From Nocardioides sp. (GTDB lineage: Bacteria > Actinomycetota > Actinomycetes > Propionibacteriales > Nocardioidaceae), in contig DOWL01000159.1 in assembly GCA_003519585.1 (NCBI GenBank), positions 412-5,466 on the forward strand: a DNA stretch of 5,055 nt. The letters are read 5' to 3'. A program made the position numbers and the translations under genes. This document shows positions 4,782 to 5,055 of this stretch, piece after piece; position 1 is the first letter of the stretch; each line of letters starts with the position of its first letter. Below the pieces are notes generated by a model that worked only from the letters and a program-made list of their open reading frames with translations, had not been told where the DNA came from and did not search any database.

Positions 4782-4873
4782 GGAGGGGTGCCGGAGTGGC
4801 CGATCGGAACCGCCTTGAAAGCGGTCGCTGGCAGAGATGTCAGCCGCGGGTTCGAATCCCGCCCCCTCTGCCA
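4782..4873 (+). tRNA. tRNA-Ser(TGA)
   Basis: A class II serine tRNA with encoded CCA. The acceptor GGAGGGG (4782-4788) pairs with CCCCTCT (4863-4869) with a G-U at the end; the discriminator is G 4870 and CCA is at 4871-4873. The anticodon stem is ACCGC/GCGGT with loop CTTGAAA, giving anticodon TGA (4816-4818), which reads UCA and wobble UCN codons. The variable arm is long (CGCTGGCAGAGATGTCAGC), and the T-arm is GCGGG-TTCGAAT-CCCGC. The last 15 bases are duplicated in tandem immediately downstream. Confidence 0.97.
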
Positions 4874-4888
4874 CCGCCCCCTCTGCCA
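4859..4888 (+). repeat. Tandem duplication of tRNA 3' end (possible att scar)
   Basis: CCGCCCCCTCTGCCA occurs at 4859-4873, covering part of the T-stem, the acceptor strand and CCA of tRNA-Ser(TGA), and again perfectly at 4874-4888 with no gap. tRNA 3' ends are classic integrase attachment cores, and short duplications there mark integration. No integrase is visible in the window, so simple slippage is an alternative. Confidence 0.8.
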
Positions 4889-5055
4889 ACAGCTGCTAGA
4901 AGACGCTCGCCCTTCGTTGACAGCGGCCGCATCAACGTCGCCGGCCGTCAACTCTGGAGGGAGCGCAGCGACCCGGTCTTTCGCGGCGAAGCCGCGCGCC
5001 CGGCGATCGGCTCCGATGGCCGTGGCGACTGGCGCCGAAGCGAGCGCCAGCGAGC
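4889..5055. other. Non-coding tail with small inverted repeats
   Basis: No supported gene. GTTGAC (4916-4921) and GTCAAC (4947-4952), extended by GGCC/GGCC after a 3-base bulge, may form a terminator for the tRNA. Two further hairpins are CGCGGC-GAA-GCCGCG (4982-4996) and CTGGCG-N10-CGCCAG (5029-5050). The GAGCGCAGCGACC and GCGAAGC-type phrases resemble low-complexity sequence often found between actinobacterial genes. On the - strand a frame stays open from the window edge to a TGA near 4950, so the end of a convergent gene cannot be excluded. Confidence 0.4.

Noticed and set aside
4745..4951. Open frame on - containing RGRDSNPRLTSLP.
   Set aside because: This phrase is the well-known antisense translation of a serine tRNA, not a protein.
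1..5055. Searched for a CRISPR array, integrase, transposase and toxin-antitoxin pair.
   Set aside because: No regularly spaced repeats, no recombinase motifs and no small overlapping toxin/antitoxin genes are visible.

Overview
The window is very GC-rich. Its codons are strongly GC-ending, GTG starts are used alongside ATG, and at least one transcript looks leaderless. With the protein families present, this points to an actinobacterium. Nocardioides-type Propionibacteriales would fit, but that is inference from style, not from a marker gene. It reads as chromosomal rather than plasmid or phage DNA.

Layout: positions 1-198 are mostly non-coding, with a hairpin at 85-125 that probably ends an upstream gene. 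A large XRE-type helix-turn-helix regulator with a long TPR-like helical region follows on + (199-1623). Its last 31 codons have clearly different codon use and coincide with one end of a possible small inverted-repeat element (1528-1687). Next on + is a second regulator (1841-2878): an N-terminal winged-helix-like region, a PLD-like middle and a C-terminal LuxR-type HTH. Facing it on - is a 51-residue gene (3054-3209) encoding a signal peptide plus about 20 residues. Each convergent gene has its own perfect 16-bp hairpin between them. A non-coding stretch with AT-rich patches (3301-3612) leads to a hairpin and tRNA-Ser(GCT) on -. Then comes a divergent pair: a two-helix membrane protein with a PH-like C-terminus (-) and a small helical protein of unknown function (+), separated by a 100-bp regulatory region. 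A second serine tRNA, tRNA-Ser(TGA) on +, follows; the last 15 bases of its CCA end are repeated immediately downstream. The window ends in non-coding sequence with small hairpins.

How it may work together: the most interesting part is 154-3300, which holds two cytoplasmic DNA-binding regulators with large sensory regions and a tiny exported peptide with an aromatic/hydrophobic C-terminus. This is what a peptide-signalling module could look like (XRE-TPR proteins are the architecture of RRNPP peptide receptors), but nothing in the sequence proves the link. The 3650-4890 part looks like ordinary tRNA/housekeeping territory, with a possible integration scar at the tRNA-Ser(TGA) end.
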